Below, piece by piece: positions 35,924 through 44,724 of a stretch of 64,000 nt of DNA. Numbering within the stretch: position 1 is the first letter of the stretch; every line of letters starts with the position of its first letter. This stretch comes from CBDHFQ01 sp965262565 (GTDB lineage: Bacteria > Bacteroidota > Bacteroidia > J057). Location of the stretch: contig CBDHFQ010000029.1 in the NCBI GenBank assembly GCA_965262565.1, forward strand, positions 248,001 to 312,000, given 5' to 3'. Below the pieces are notes generated by a model that was not told where the DNA came from, ran no database searches, and was given only the letters and a program-made list of their open reading frames with translations. A program made the position numbers and the translations under genes.

Positions 35924-37481
35924 ATCCTCCCATTAATGCATTAAACAACAAATGACTTTGCAACTCATAACCTTTTCGGGTAAGATGCAGGTAATCCTTT
36001 TGTGCTAGTTTGTGGTCATACCACTTATCAATAGAGCCATTCCTTCCCATAATCTCAAAGAAATTCCAGCATGCCAATCCATTTTCCAGTGCAAAATCTA
36101 ATAAGATATTACTCGCATCCTGGACATTAGGATTTAATCTTTGATTTGGCCTTCTGGCATCGGGAGGAGTAGTCAGTAAAATACTTGTTTCCGGAACTTC
36201 ATTCCGAATATATTCAACGAATTTTCTTACAGATGATTGGAATTTTCCAGAAGAAAAAGCAGGACTGTAGGATTCATTAGTCCCCAGAGAAACAATGATG
36301 ATATCAGGGTTTAACGCTTTAAGCTGAGAAAAAAAGTCAGGATAAAGGGTGTAATGTAGAAAAGTAGCGCCATTTACTCCAATCATATGAAATAGAATCC
36401 CTGATTTATGCGTATTTTCAAGTACCATACCATAAAATGTGGCATGCTTTTGTTCTGGTCTTGTTTTCTTTCCAGCTATCGTAATAGTGTGCGTAGATTC
36501 CGGAAAAGAAATGGAAGTAGCGAAGCTATGAGTGGAAAGAGGAATACTTTTCAGGTAAGGTGCATTTTGATCATTAGAAGAAGTAAGATTGTCCAGCTGA
36601 AGGCTATTTGCTTCAGAGGGTGGTTTTATTCGTAACTTTTTACCTACATAAATTACATCATCCTCCAAATTGTTCCATTTACGAATATCTTCAATAGTAC
36701 AATTATATTCATTGGCCAGATAGGAAAGAGATTCTCCATATTGAATAAAGTGAAATTCGGAATTGTCGGAAGATCTGTTTGGTGGTTGCCTGATAATATT
36801 AGGTCCCATATCTATAGATTCTATATCCCACTCAAAATTCTGAGGTCCCTTATCGTGAAAAAGCGTCACTTTATCAAAGGTGTAATCTATTCCATTTTGA
36901 TTTTCGGCTATTCCCAGCTTAAGGGAAAACTGTGGTGTATTGGTCCTAATCGTCATCCCTGAAATACCCACCGGCATTCTTTCGCGAGTGAAAATGATCT
37001 TTTTCGACTCCCAATCTACGTTAGTTTGTGCCTTAATATCCCAGGGACTATTCGTATTCGCAATTCTATACGGAAAAATTAATCCCCTTCCCGCACATCC
37101 AAATCTTTTTTGCATGGCCATCCGTAAAGCTCCTGAGAAAAAATCTGCCTGAATGTGAGAGTCGCCGATGTGTACTACATTCACCGTTTGGATCTCATTA
37201 TTCTCCAGCCTCATTAATTGGGTGTATAAATGAGCCAATCCCTGAAAATCATTGTCCAGCAAATTTAAGTGGGGCTTCACCAATTCATTGATGGGAACCT
37301 CGTACTCCTGTGCTGAAGTGTACAATTGACAAACCAGGAATGAGATAAAGAACAAGAGTGTATGTTTAATTATCAACTTATTTCCTCCGATAACCATGTT
37401 CATGAAAAAATTCCTAGTACCCAACTCGCACAAAGATAGCTCTTCTAGAAATTTCAGAAATTGGTTTTTCCAAATCATCAA
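35895..37481 (-). CDS. SGNH/GDSL esterase with internal LysM domain, probable O-acetylation partner
   Basis: Up to 528 residues; the signal peptide (KHTLLFFISFLVCQLYTSAQ) begins far from M1, so the likely start is M27 at 37403 or M29 at 37397. SGNH motifs are VVHIGDSHIQAD (block I serine), SLGTNES (block III) and the C-terminal DYLHLTRKGYE (block V Asp/His). Between blocks lies a LysM domain (FIQYGESLSYLANEYNCTIEDIRKWNNL), which binds peptidoglycan or GlcNAc glycans. This insertion inside an SGNH fold is unusual. It overlaps the MBOAT gene by 29 bases, so acetyl transfer to, or removal from, a cell-wall-associated glycan is the best inference. Confidence 0.85.
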   Translation of the reverse strand: MMIWKNQFLKFLEELSLCELGTRNFFMNMVIGGNKLIIKHTLLFFISFLVCQLYTSAQEYEVPINELVKPHLNLLDNDFQGLAHLYTQLMRLENNEIQTVNVVHIGDSHIQADFFSGALRMAMQKRFGCAGRGLIFPYRIANTNSPWDIKAQTNVDWESKKIIFTRERMPVGISGMTIRTNTPQFSLKLGIAENQNGIDYTFDKVTLFHDKGPQNFEWDIESIDMGPNIIRQPPNRSSDNSEFHFIQYGESLSYLANEYNCTIEDIRKWNNLEDDVIYVGKKLRIKPPSEANSLQLDNLTSSNDQNAPYLKSIPLSTHSFATSISFPESTHTITIAGKKTRPEQKHATFYGMVLENTHKSGILFHMIGVNGATFLHYTLYPDFFSQLKALNPDIIIVSLGTNESYSPAFSSGKFQSSVRKFVEYIRNEVPETSILLTTPPDARRPNQRLNPNVQDASNILLDFALENGLACWNFFEIMGRNGSIDKWYDHKLAQKDYLHLTRKGYELQSHLLFNALMGGYAAFKTLDR

Positions 37482-37599
37482 ACAACTGTAATAGTTTTCT
37501 ACACATTCAGCAATAGAGGAACAAATTTAACGCCAAAAACGAGATTTACCCACTCCATTCGTCTTTTGAACTTTCCCGTTCAGCTATTAATTTAAATAC

Positions 37600-38628
37600 A
37601 TGGCGAAAATAAAAGAGAAAAAAATCCCTTATGACCTTAGCCGGGGACTCCGTCAATACCTAAAAGCTTATGGAAGGGAAATGAATCTTCCCATCCAATA
37701 TAGCGATCTTTTACGGTATGAGGATGGCATTGCCCTCTTCGATAGATTCGGGCAGGATACCTTGTGGCTAACCTTGTTATACTCTCAGGATGATATGATC
37801 CACATTTATGAAGCTCTCAAAGAAATTTATGCTATTCTCAAAGCTAATGGAGATTTATCTGTCATGCGTCACCTTAAAATAGACAGAGTGGATCTGTGTT
37901 TATACGGGAATTCAAAGCCTTTCAGAGCGAGGATAGTCAATAAAATCAATGATAACTTTGATTATTTCTATATAAAAAATGCAGATGCGAATCGAGTGTT
38001 TGGATTAGAATTAGAGCATATGCTTTCTCCAAACAGAATGAGTTACGTAGTAGATCAAGATACATTGATTGAAGAACATATTGCTGGCATTCCCGGAGAG
38101 GAATTTATTCGCAATTACCTGGAAATGGGTAGAGTAGAAAATGAAATTCGCTTGGCAAAAGAATTCGTCAAGTTTAATGAACGTTGCTTTGTAAGGCTAT
38201 TGGGCGATATGCATTCCAGTAATTATGTGGTAGAGATAATGCCTGATTTTGAGGATATTCATTACAGAATCAGAGCCATCGATTTTGATCAACAATGCTA
38301 TGAACCAAGAAAGAGTATTTATATGCCCCAATATTTTAAAGAAAACAGTCCTTTAATTCAGTTGGGGATTAGACATATGACTCATGCAACCGTCGTTCAA
38401 TATCAAAGAGAAGAAAGAGCTATGATCGCCAGCAGAATTAGATATGCTTCCAGACAAATTAGCGATTTGATGCGGTTTATTGAGAGTGCCAATTTATCTA
38501 GTCATGAGTATGTGATGTTGTTGAAGGAAGAATTAGCACAACACTATAATCATTCTGGTTTTTTGAAATGTGTTACTATGGGGGAATTAGTCAAAAAAAG
38601 CCTGGATATCCTGATCCAACGTAATTAA
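37600..38628 (+). CDS. Uncharacterised protein with kinase-like (APH-type) catalytic motifs
   Basis: A 342-residue soluble protein that I cannot assign to a named family. Several features recall the aminoglycoside phosphotransferase/protein kinase fold. A possible beta3 lysine is K126 in YFYIKN, the following helix holds GLELEH, a hinge-like EEHIAGIPGEEF lies at 158-169, a catalytic-loop-like LGDMHSSNYV at 201-210 resembles HGDxHxxN, and AIDFD at 226-230 resembles the DFG/DxD metal site. The substrate is unknown. The gene is single and convergent with the TPR histidine kinase. It could instead be an inactive relative. Confidence 0.6.
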   Translation: MAKIKEKKIPYDLSRGLRQYLKAYGREMNLPIQYSDLLRYEDGIALFDRFGQDTLWLTLLYSQDDMIHIYEALKEIYAILKANGDLSVMRHLKIDRVDLCLYGNSKPFRARIVNKINDNFDYFYIKNADANRVFGLELEHMLSPNRMSYVVDQDTLIEEHIAGIPGEEFIRNYLEMGRVENEIRLAKEFVKFNERCFVRLLGDMHSSNYVVEIMPDFEDIHYRIRAIDFDQQCYEPRKSIYMPQYFKENSPLIQLGIRHMTHATVVQYQREERAMIASRIRYASRQISDLMRFIESANLSSHEYVMLLKEELAQHYNHSGFLKCVTMGELVKKSLDILIQRN

Positions 38629-38658
38629 GCTCCTTCTGTTAACAAGCATCTTTATAGC

Positions 38659-40740
38659 TTATATCTCTTGAAAATTCAATTCAGCGGCAGTTAATTCATG
38701 GGCATCGAGTTCGAAGTAGAAGGTACTACCTTTTCCTGGAGTCGAATTTACCCATATTTTACCACCGTGATTTTCAATAATTTTTTTACAGGTAGCCAAA
38801 CCTATGCCCGTCCCTTCATAAGTGTCTCTGGTATGCAATCGTTGAAAAATATCGAATATCTTTTTCTGAAAATCCGGATGAATACCGATTCCGTTGTCCT
38901 TTACAAAAAAAGTATATGTGTTTGTTTCTTTTTTCACTCCAATATCTACGACAATAGCTGTTCCCTGATGAAACTTAAGTGCATTGCTGATCAAATTTTG
39001 GAATAATTGAGTTAATTGAACTTCATTTCCGATGATGTCTGGAAATCTTTCTACATCTACTTCGATTTTAGCTTCTTTTTCTAAAATTCGTTGCTCCATC
39101 GTCCGTAAAACCGTTTGAATAATTTTTTTCGTGGACACACATGTAAGTGTTTGATTTCTGGAGGTCAATCGGGAATATTCCAGAAGATCCTTCAGCAACT
39201 GATTCATCCTTTTTACGGCATCTTCTATAAAAAATAAAAAGTCATTCGCATCATCATCGAAAGCCTGTTTGTATCGATGTTTTAACAAAGTAGTATAGCT
39301 ACCTATCATTCTCAGGGGTTCCTGCATATCGTGGGAAGCGACATAAGCAAACTGTTCCAGCATAGCATTCGAATTAGAAAGGAGTCTGTTTTGATTCTCT
39401 ATCTCCAAGTTTTTAAATTCCAGTTGGTAGTTTGCTTTTAATTGTATTTGGTACCTGCTATACAAGAGGTAAATGATCAGTGATAATACCAAAAAGCCTC
39501 CTATGGAAACTAGTCTTAGGGTATTTTGCTTTCTTTTTTGCTCCTTTAATAAGAGTTCAGCCAATTGTTCGTGAATTTTTTGAGCTTGAAGTTCTAAATC
39601 TATACTCTTGCTTTCACTATGTTGAAATTGTGTTTGTTGGTCCGAAAGAATGGAGTCTCTCATTTTTACATGTTGCTGTAGATATGCCAGTGCTCCCTCT
39701 TTATCTCCAATCTGATCATAAATTTGAGAGATCAGCATTAGGATTTCCTTCTTTTCTTCTGACAAATTAATAGTACGTGATAATTGTAATGCATTAAGAA
39801 GAATATCTCTGGCTTCTTCTGGTTGTTCCAGATGCATTAAGCATATTCCGATCTGCTTAAATAATCCTAATTCCAAGGATAAATCTTTTATATCTTGTTT
39901 GTGGTAATTAGCCAGGGAGGTTTCCAATATATTTTTTGCTCGTGTATAGTCTTCCTGGAGAATATATAGTTTCCCTATATGAAATTGTACCCTAATGACC
40001 GTCATTGGAAGAGGTGGAGTCAGTCCATTGGCTATGTGTAGGGCTTCATTAAAATTATTTAATGCTTGATGAGTTCGGGCAAGATTGGAATAGGCTGATC
40101 CTATTTTAACTAACCAATTATATCTTTCAATATCTGTCAAATGGTTGTTGGCTAATTCCAGGGCTTGCTGATAATATATCAAGGAGTATTGATAGCTTCC
40201 GAGATTGTAGTAGCAATTACCTAATTTAAATAATACCCTCCATCTCTCTTCTGAATGGAGGTCCAGCATTAGCTCGGAAGCTTGTCTGTATTGTGTAGCT
40301 GCCTGGTCATATTCATTCATTTCACCATAGATATCACCCGAAAATTCTATCGCCTGGAGATAAATTTTTCTGTGATTAATTCCTTCTAAGGAAAGCACTA
40401 TTTCCAGTTGGTGAAGTGCCAGGATAAACTTTCTATTCCGGTAATAGATTTTACCCAATTGAATGCGTATTTCTGCCATCCAAATCGGGTCTTTAATGAC
40501 TTCAGCCAGCGCCAGCGCCTTATGTAGAAATTTTGATGCGTTATCTATATCTCCTAGTCCCATTAATTCAGTCGCCTGATTAATCCAGGAGATCATTTGT
40601 TCTTTCTTTTTTCTCTGATTAATAAAACGCTCTTTTTTCCAGTTAAGACTGTCAGATTGGGCGAAATTCGGAGCATACAGGACAATTAAGAGGAGGAATA
40701 CTATAAATCTAATGCTGAGCTGTAATGGCCTATGGGTCAT
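38659..40740 (-). CDS. Sensor histidine kinase with TPR sensor domain
   Basis: A 693-residue kinase. A signal/anchor helix (about 10-27) is followed by about eight TPR repeats in the periplasm (45-370), a coiled-coil region, one membrane segment (about 405-425), and the cytoplasmic kinase core. The DHp helix FAYVASHDMQEPLRMIGSYTTLL has its histidine at H470. HATPase motifs are LFQNLISNALKF, DNGIGI and GTGIGLATC, followed by GGKIWVNS. The SHDMQEPLR H-box is typical of phytochrome-related HisKA kinases common in Bacteroidota. No response regulator is adjacent. Confidence 0.88.
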   Translation of the reverse strand: MTHRPLQLSIRFIVFLLLIVLYAPNFAQSDSLNWKKERFINQRKKKEQMISWINQATELMGLGDIDNASKFLHKALALAEVIKDPIWMAEIRIQLGKIYYRNRKFILALHQLEIVLSLEGINHRKIYLQAIEFSGDIYGEMNEYDQAATQYRQASELMLDLHSEERWRVLFKLGNCYYNLGSYQYSLIYYQQALELANNHLTDIERYNWLVKIGSAYSNLARTHQALNNFNEALHIANGLTPPLPMTVIRVQFHIGKLYILQEDYTRAKNILETSLANYHKQDIKDLSLELGLFKQIGICLMHLEQPEEARDILLNALQLSRTINLSEEKKEILMLISQIYDQIGDKEGALAYLQQHVKMRDSILSDQQTQFQHSESKSIDLELQAQKIHEQLAELLLKEQKRKQNTLRLVSIGGFLVLSLIIYLLYSRYQIQLKANYQLEFKNLEIENQNRLLSNSNAMLEQFAYVASHDMQEPLRMIGSYTTLLKHRYKQAFDDDANDFLFFIEDAVKRMNQLLKDLLEYSRLTSRNQTLTCVSTKKIIQTVLRTMEQRILEKEAKIEVDVERFPDIIGNEVQLTQLFQNLISNALKFHQGTAIVVDIGVKKETNTYTFFVKDNGIGIHPDFQKKIFDIFQRLHTRDTYEGTGIGLATCKKIIENHGGKIWVNSTPGKGSTFYFELDAHELTAAELNFQEI

Positions 40741-40879
40741 GACGTTATTTTCTGATTACCAGAAATGACTTCCTTTCAGATGGCTGTGTAAATGTAAATT
40801 AGATATTAAAGGTAAAAATAAATCTGTAATTTATAACGATAAATGAATTATTTTTTATTTGACATATATATTCTTCCTT

Positions 40880-40924
40880 ACAGAAAATAAAAAAAATTGT
40901 GAAAGACGGCCTTTCACAATTTTT
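40880..40924 (-). terminator. Intrinsic terminator after pdhC
   Basis: AAAATTGTGAAAG (40893-40905) and CTTTCACAATTTT (40911-40923) form a perfect 13-base stem with an ACGGC loop. Read on the minus strand it lies 28 bases after the pdhC stop and runs into a U-rich stretch (complement of 40880-40892). It also has T residues on the plus side, so it could act in both directions. Confidence 0.85.
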
Positions 40925-40950
40925 AATAATCGAAAATATTTAATGTTGTC

Positions 40951-42279
40951 TTATAATAAAAATCTGATGGGATCTTCCAGTAATTCTCTACAAGTCTTCA
41001 AAAAGGCTGCACCTAGTGCACCATCTACAACTCTGTGATCACAGGAAAGGGTCATCTTCATCATTTTGCCTGGGACAATCTCCCCATCTTTTACAATAGG
41101 TTTATCGACAATTGCGCCCACAGCCAAAATACATGAATCTGGAGGATTAATGATCGCTGTAAATTCATCTATACCGAACATTCCCAAATTGGATACAGTG
41201 AAAGTACTTCCTTCCCAATCTGGTGGTTGTAATTTCCTATCTCTTGCTTTTCCTGCCAGATCTTTTACTTCCGCAGCAATAGTGGAAAGACCTTTTGTAT
41301 CTGCATATCTGATAACTGGAATAATTAATCCATCATCAATAGCCACCGCAACACCAATATTAATATGATCATTAAATCTAATTACTTCTCCTTGCCAGGA
41401 GGCATTAATGTATGGATGCTGTTTTAAAGCAGCAGCACAGGCTTTGATGATAAAATCATTAAAGGAGATTTTCGAAGGAGAAACTTCATTTAATGCCTTT
41501 CTGGTTTGCACAGCTTTATCCATGTTTACCTCCATAGTTAGGTAAAAATGTGGAGCGCTGAATTTACTTTCACTCACTCTACGAGATATAGCTTTACGCA
41601 TTTGAGAAACACGTTCTTCTCTGAAAGATTCCTGCGCAGTTGAAATCGATGTGGCGGCCTGAGGAACTGTTGTTGGTGCTGCAGCTGGCTTAGGAGCTTC
41701 TACATAATTTTCGATATCTCTTTTAATGATTCGTCCATTATCTCCGGTTCCTTTTACCTGATTCAGATCGATACCTCTCTCTTTTGCTATGGCACGAGCT
41801 AAAGGGGATGTCTTGATTCTTTTATCTCCAGCTGCTGATCCATCACTATCAAAATGATCCGAATGAACTGGTACAGGTGCTACACTTGGTTGAGGCGGAG
41901 TGGCTACGGATGTAGCCTGAGAAGAAGCTGCAGGCTGAGTTGCCGTAGCATGCGTAGTTTCTACTACGGTTTCCGAAACTGTCTCGGCTTCTACAGATGC
42001 ACCGGATTGAGCATCTTTAATCAGACCTGAAATATCTTCTCCTTCTTTTCCTATGATGGCCAGCAAATCACCTACGGGAATTCCTTTACCTTCATCAACA
42101 CCAATAAATAAAACTGTACCATCATAAAAAGATTCGAGATCCATCGTAGCCTTATCTGTTTCTATTTCTGCTAGTAGATCCCCGGATGAAATACTATCTC
42201 CCACTTGTTTATGCCAAGCGGCTATTACTCCCTCAGTCATGGTATCACTGAGGCGAGGCATTTTAATTATGTCTGCCAT
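40951..42279 (-). CDS. pdhC: Pyruvate dehydrogenase E2 (dihydrolipoamide acetyltransferase)
   Basis: A 442-residue E2 component. A single lipoyl domain (1-80) has the lipoylated lysine K43 in EIETDKATMD. An Ala/Pro/Thr/Ser-rich linker leads to the peripheral subunit-binding domain (about 155-192, SPLARAIAKERGIDLNQVKGTGDNGRI). The catalytic CAT domain (about 215-442) ends with DHRVVDG, whose histidine is H415. It transfers acetyl from lipoate to CoA. E1 and E3 genes are absent nearby. The PSBD and MPRLSDTMTEG start favour pyruvate over 2-oxoglutarate or branched-chain substrates, but the latter cannot be fully excluded. Confidence 0.88.
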   Translation of the reverse strand: MADIIKMPRLSDTMTEGVIAAWHKQVGDSISSGDLLAEIETDKATMDLESFYDGTVLFIGVDEGKGIPVGDLLAIIGKEGEDISGLIKDAQSGASVEAETVSETVVETTHATATQPAASSQATSVATPPQPSVAPVPVHSDHFDSDGSAAGDKRIKTSPLARAIAKERGIDLNQVKGTGDNGRIIKRDIENYVEAPKPAAAPTTVPQAATSISTAQESFREERVSQMRKAISRRVSESKFSAPHFYLTMEVNMDKAVQTRKALNEVSPSKISFNDFIIKACAAALKQHPYINASWQGEVIRFNDHINIGVAVAIDDGLIIPVIRYADTKGLSTIAAEVKDLAGKARDRKLQPPDWEGSTFTVSNLGMFGIDEFTAIINPPDSCILAVGAIVDKPIVKDGEIVPGKMMKMTLSCDHRVVDGALGAAFLKTCRELLEDPIRFLL

Positions 42280-42385
42280 AAATAAAGCAGTTATTCATTG
42301 TTAGGGTGGTAGAATTGATGACTCAAAATAGAGATATCTAGGCAAATGTAAAATTTTACGTTCAATTTTTCTCTTTCTTAAGCAC

Positions 42386-43777
42386 TTAATGCTTTTTTCT
42401 TTGCCAATTTACTCCGAGGGACCATCCCAACTGATATCGATACGGGCCAAACAAAATATTATCTGTATTGGAAAAGTCGGTAATTCGATAACTTACCTCA
42501 GGGCCAGTATAAATGAACCAACTCTCAGTAAGCCTACGAGATAATAATACTCGTCCCGCTACAGCAAAGCTCCAGGTAGAATGATAAGAGGCATAGTTCT
42601 CTGTAGTAGGAGGCGCTAATCTAGCGATTTCTTCGGCTTGATTCAGAGAAATCTGATGCTGGGTATGCCAGTTTAACTGACTACCACTTGAAAATTGCCA
42701 ATGCCATTTTTCGCTTGACACGTGTTTGCTCAACCATAGTGGTAAGGTAATTTGGCGAAGCCTGAATCGAGTAATTTCACTGGTGCGTTCTTCTACGGAA
42801 GCATTGGTAGGTTCATCAGGATCGAATAAGGAACGCTGAACTCTGGATAAGTTTCCAGCGGCTGATTGTGAAAAATAAATCCCACTTTCTATGGACCAGC
42901 TAGATGCAAGTCGATAGGAAGTACCTAATCTCAAGCTTAATCCAGTTCTTGGAAAAGTACTTCTCCACACCGTATCCTGAGGAGGATCTGGTACATCAGG
43001 CGTAAATTCAGGGATAGTAGAAGTAGTCGTTTCTTCAAATACACGATGATCGACAGACATATCTACATCGTTCTGAAAACCGTAAACGAAAGCACTGCTC
43101 AAGGTCCAATTCCATCTCGAGGAATAAATAGGCATATCGAGCGGGAACAGTTCTAACGAGTCATATCCCTTATGTTCGGGATAAAAAGATGCTAGTAAAG
43201 GAAGCTGCTTTAATGGTATATTTGATAGGGAAGACTGATCCGAGAGCATCCTGATATCAGCACTGCTAAAAGAAAACTGAGAATGATGATATAGGTCAAT
43301 GGGTAATTGACTAAGCCTATTAATCTCTGAAGCAGCATTGAATTTGGTATTCGTAGGGTTCACATGAGGTTGATTTTTTTTGGAGGAAGAATGATTGATA
43401 CCTGAAGCAGTAGGGGAGGAATGATTAATATGTAGTTCTTCTGTTTCCCCGGATACATTTACCGTAGTATCCTGAGAGGAGGAGGGGTAATTTGTATTTT
43501 CAAGTGAGCCGGAAGGTGGAATGGGGGAATGGCTTACGATATTGTCTGTTGGCACATCTTTCACAATATAAGGAGAAGACAGCCATATCCAGATCAATAC
43601 TCCAACAAATATACAGGAAGCAATCCCCACTTTATACCAAAAAGGAATAATAAGCAGAGGAGACTTCCTGGGTTGTTGAAGTTGAGAAGCTATTTGATCC
43701 CATATTTCTGGTTTAGGCTCAATTTCTGCCTTCACCATTTTCTTCCTGATATTTTCTTCCCAATTGTTACCTGGCAT
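42386..43777 (-). CDS. Probable anti-sigma factor with single membrane helix and beta-rich C-terminal domain
   Basis: A 463-residue protein whose start overlaps the ECF sigma gene by 11 bases. Residues 1-45 (NWEENIRKKMVKAEIEPKPEIWDQIASQL) look like the short cytoplasmic helix found in Bacteroidota sigma partners. One membrane helix spans about 49-68. A Ser/Thr/Pro-rich linker follows (70-150), then a beta-strand-rich domain (about 200-463) resembling a small outer-membrane barrel, ending GWSLGVNWQRKKH. A protein with both an inner-membrane helix and a barrel-like domain is odd. No zinc-binding HxxxCxxC anti-sigma motif is present. Anti-sigma function is inferred from overlap and topology. Confidence 0.6.
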   Translation of the reverse strand: MPGNNWEENIRKKMVKAEIEPKPEIWDQIASQLQQPRKSPLLIIPFWYKVGIASCIFVGVLIWIWLSSPYIVKDVPTDNIVSHSPIPPSGSLENTNYPSSSQDTTVNVSGETEELHINHSSPTASGINHSSSKKNQPHVNPTNTKFNAASEINRLSQLPIDLYHHSQFSFSSADIRMLSDQSSLSNIPLKQLPLLASFYPEHKGYDSLELFPLDMPIYSSRWNWTLSSAFVYGFQNDVDMSVDHRVFEETTTSTIPEFTPDVPDPPQDTVWRSTFPRTGLSLRLGTSYRLASSWSIESGIYFSQSAAGNLSRVQRSLFDPDEPTNASVEERTSEITRFRLRQITLPLWLSKHVSSEKWHWQFSSGSQLNWHTQHQISLNQAEEIARLAPPTTENYASYHSTWSFAVAGRVLLSRRLTESWFIYTGPEVSYRITDFSNTDNILFGPYRYQLGWSLGVNWQRKKH

Positions 43778-44390
43778 TTCCGTAAGTTTTTCGCTCCATT
43801 AATGCTAATCTTATTTTTTGCTGTAGTATGGCTCTTGCTCTCATATACTGGGATCGGGATGTGCTCGCTTTAATACCCAGTTGGGCCGCTATATCTTTAT
43901 GGGCATATCCCTCAATGGCGTACATATTAAAAATGATTCTATAACCATCTGGTAATTCTTGAATAATGTTGAAAAGGTCTTCATGTTCCAGGTGATCCCA
44001 ATTTTCCTCTGCCATTTCTTTGGTTTCCAGTGTATCTAAATCTTGCTGAAAACGGAATTTTCTTTCGCGCCTGACATGGTCTATGGCTGTATTAACCATA
44101 ATTCTTCTCACCCATCCTTCTAATGATCCTTTATGTAAATATTTGTGAAGCTGGGTAAAGACTTTGATAAATCCTTCCTGGAGAATATCTTCCGCCTCAG
44201 ATAGATCATAGGCATATCGATTACAAACTGCCAGCATGCGGGAAGCAAACAGTTGGTACAACTCTTTTTGTGCCTGCAAATCATTTGCAAGACATTTATC
44301 TACTAATGCCTGATGAGGCTCTTCCATATACCTAAGGCGAAAATTCGACTGTTTTATACATAGACGATCGTAGATCAGGATATGCTGCAA
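43767..44390 (-). CDS. ECF-family RNA polymerase sigma factor
   Basis: A sigma-70 family ECF protein, 207 residues from M1; the likely start is M22 at 44327 (MEEPHQALVDKCL), giving 186 residues, since the extra leader is not typical. Region 2 is about 30-100 of the long form (SEAEDILQEGFIKVFTQLHKY, GWVRRIMVNTAIDHVRRERK) and region 4 is about 135-195 (LPDGYRIIFNMYAIEGYAHKDIAAQLGIKASTSRSQYMRAR). It directs RNA polymerase to a stress or envelope regulon. The overlapping downstream membrane protein is the probable negative partner. The target promoter motif cannot be deduced. Confidence 0.92.
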   Translation of the reverse strand: MQHILIYDRLCIKQSNFRLRYMEEPHQALVDKCLANDLQAQKELYQLFASRMLAVCNRYAYDLSEAEDILQEGFIKVFTQLHKYLHKGSLEGWVRRIMVNTAIDHVRRERKFRFQQDLDTLETKEMAEENWDHLEHEDLFNIIQELPDGYRIIFNMYAIEGYAHKDIAAQLGIKASTSRSQYMRARAILQQKIRLALMERKTYGNAR

Positions 44391-44461
44391 ATAAAAAAAG
44401 AAAAAGAGAGGATATTTCCTCCCTTTCTCTTAGCTATCTATCATTTATGTATTATTCCTGT

Positions 44462-44698
44462 CTATGGAATTACAGACAGCATTTTTTCAACGTTAATATC
44501 TGAAGATTCTTGAGCTGAGGTTGATTTCTGCTCAAGGTGATTCGATAACCATAAGGTACTACCTGTCAGGGCTCCCAATATTAGTAAACCGAAAAAAATA
44601 GGTCTCCATCGTCTTTTCATATCCCTACGTTTTAATTGTTTTCCTAAATATACGAATAAGGGAGCATTGAGTAAACGATCTAAATAAGGTTTTAACAA
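44462..44698 (-). CDS. Small single-pass membrane protein
   Basis: A 78-residue protein with a basic N-terminal half (KQLKRRDMKRRWRP), one membrane helix (about 33-51) and a polar Ser/Gln tail. Positive-inside topology puts the N-terminus in the cytoplasm. It lies 26 bases downstream of the DUF3078 gene and 71 bases before the ECF sigma gene, all on minus, so it may be cotranscribed. No family recognised; the reading frame is supported by the clean topology rather than homology. Confidence 0.5.
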   Translation of the reverse strand: MLKPYLDRLLNAPLFVYLGKQLKRRDMKRRWRPIFFGLLILGALTGSTLWLSNHLEQKSTSAQESSDINVEKMLSVIP

Positions 44699-44724
44699 GC
44701 GTGTGCAATGATCCTAAAATCGTG

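Noticed and set aside
44398..44440. Terminator-like hairpin between the 78-residue gene and the sigma gene
   Set aside because: The AGAGAGGA / TCCTCCCTTTCTCT pairing needs several unpaired bases and is not a clean stem.
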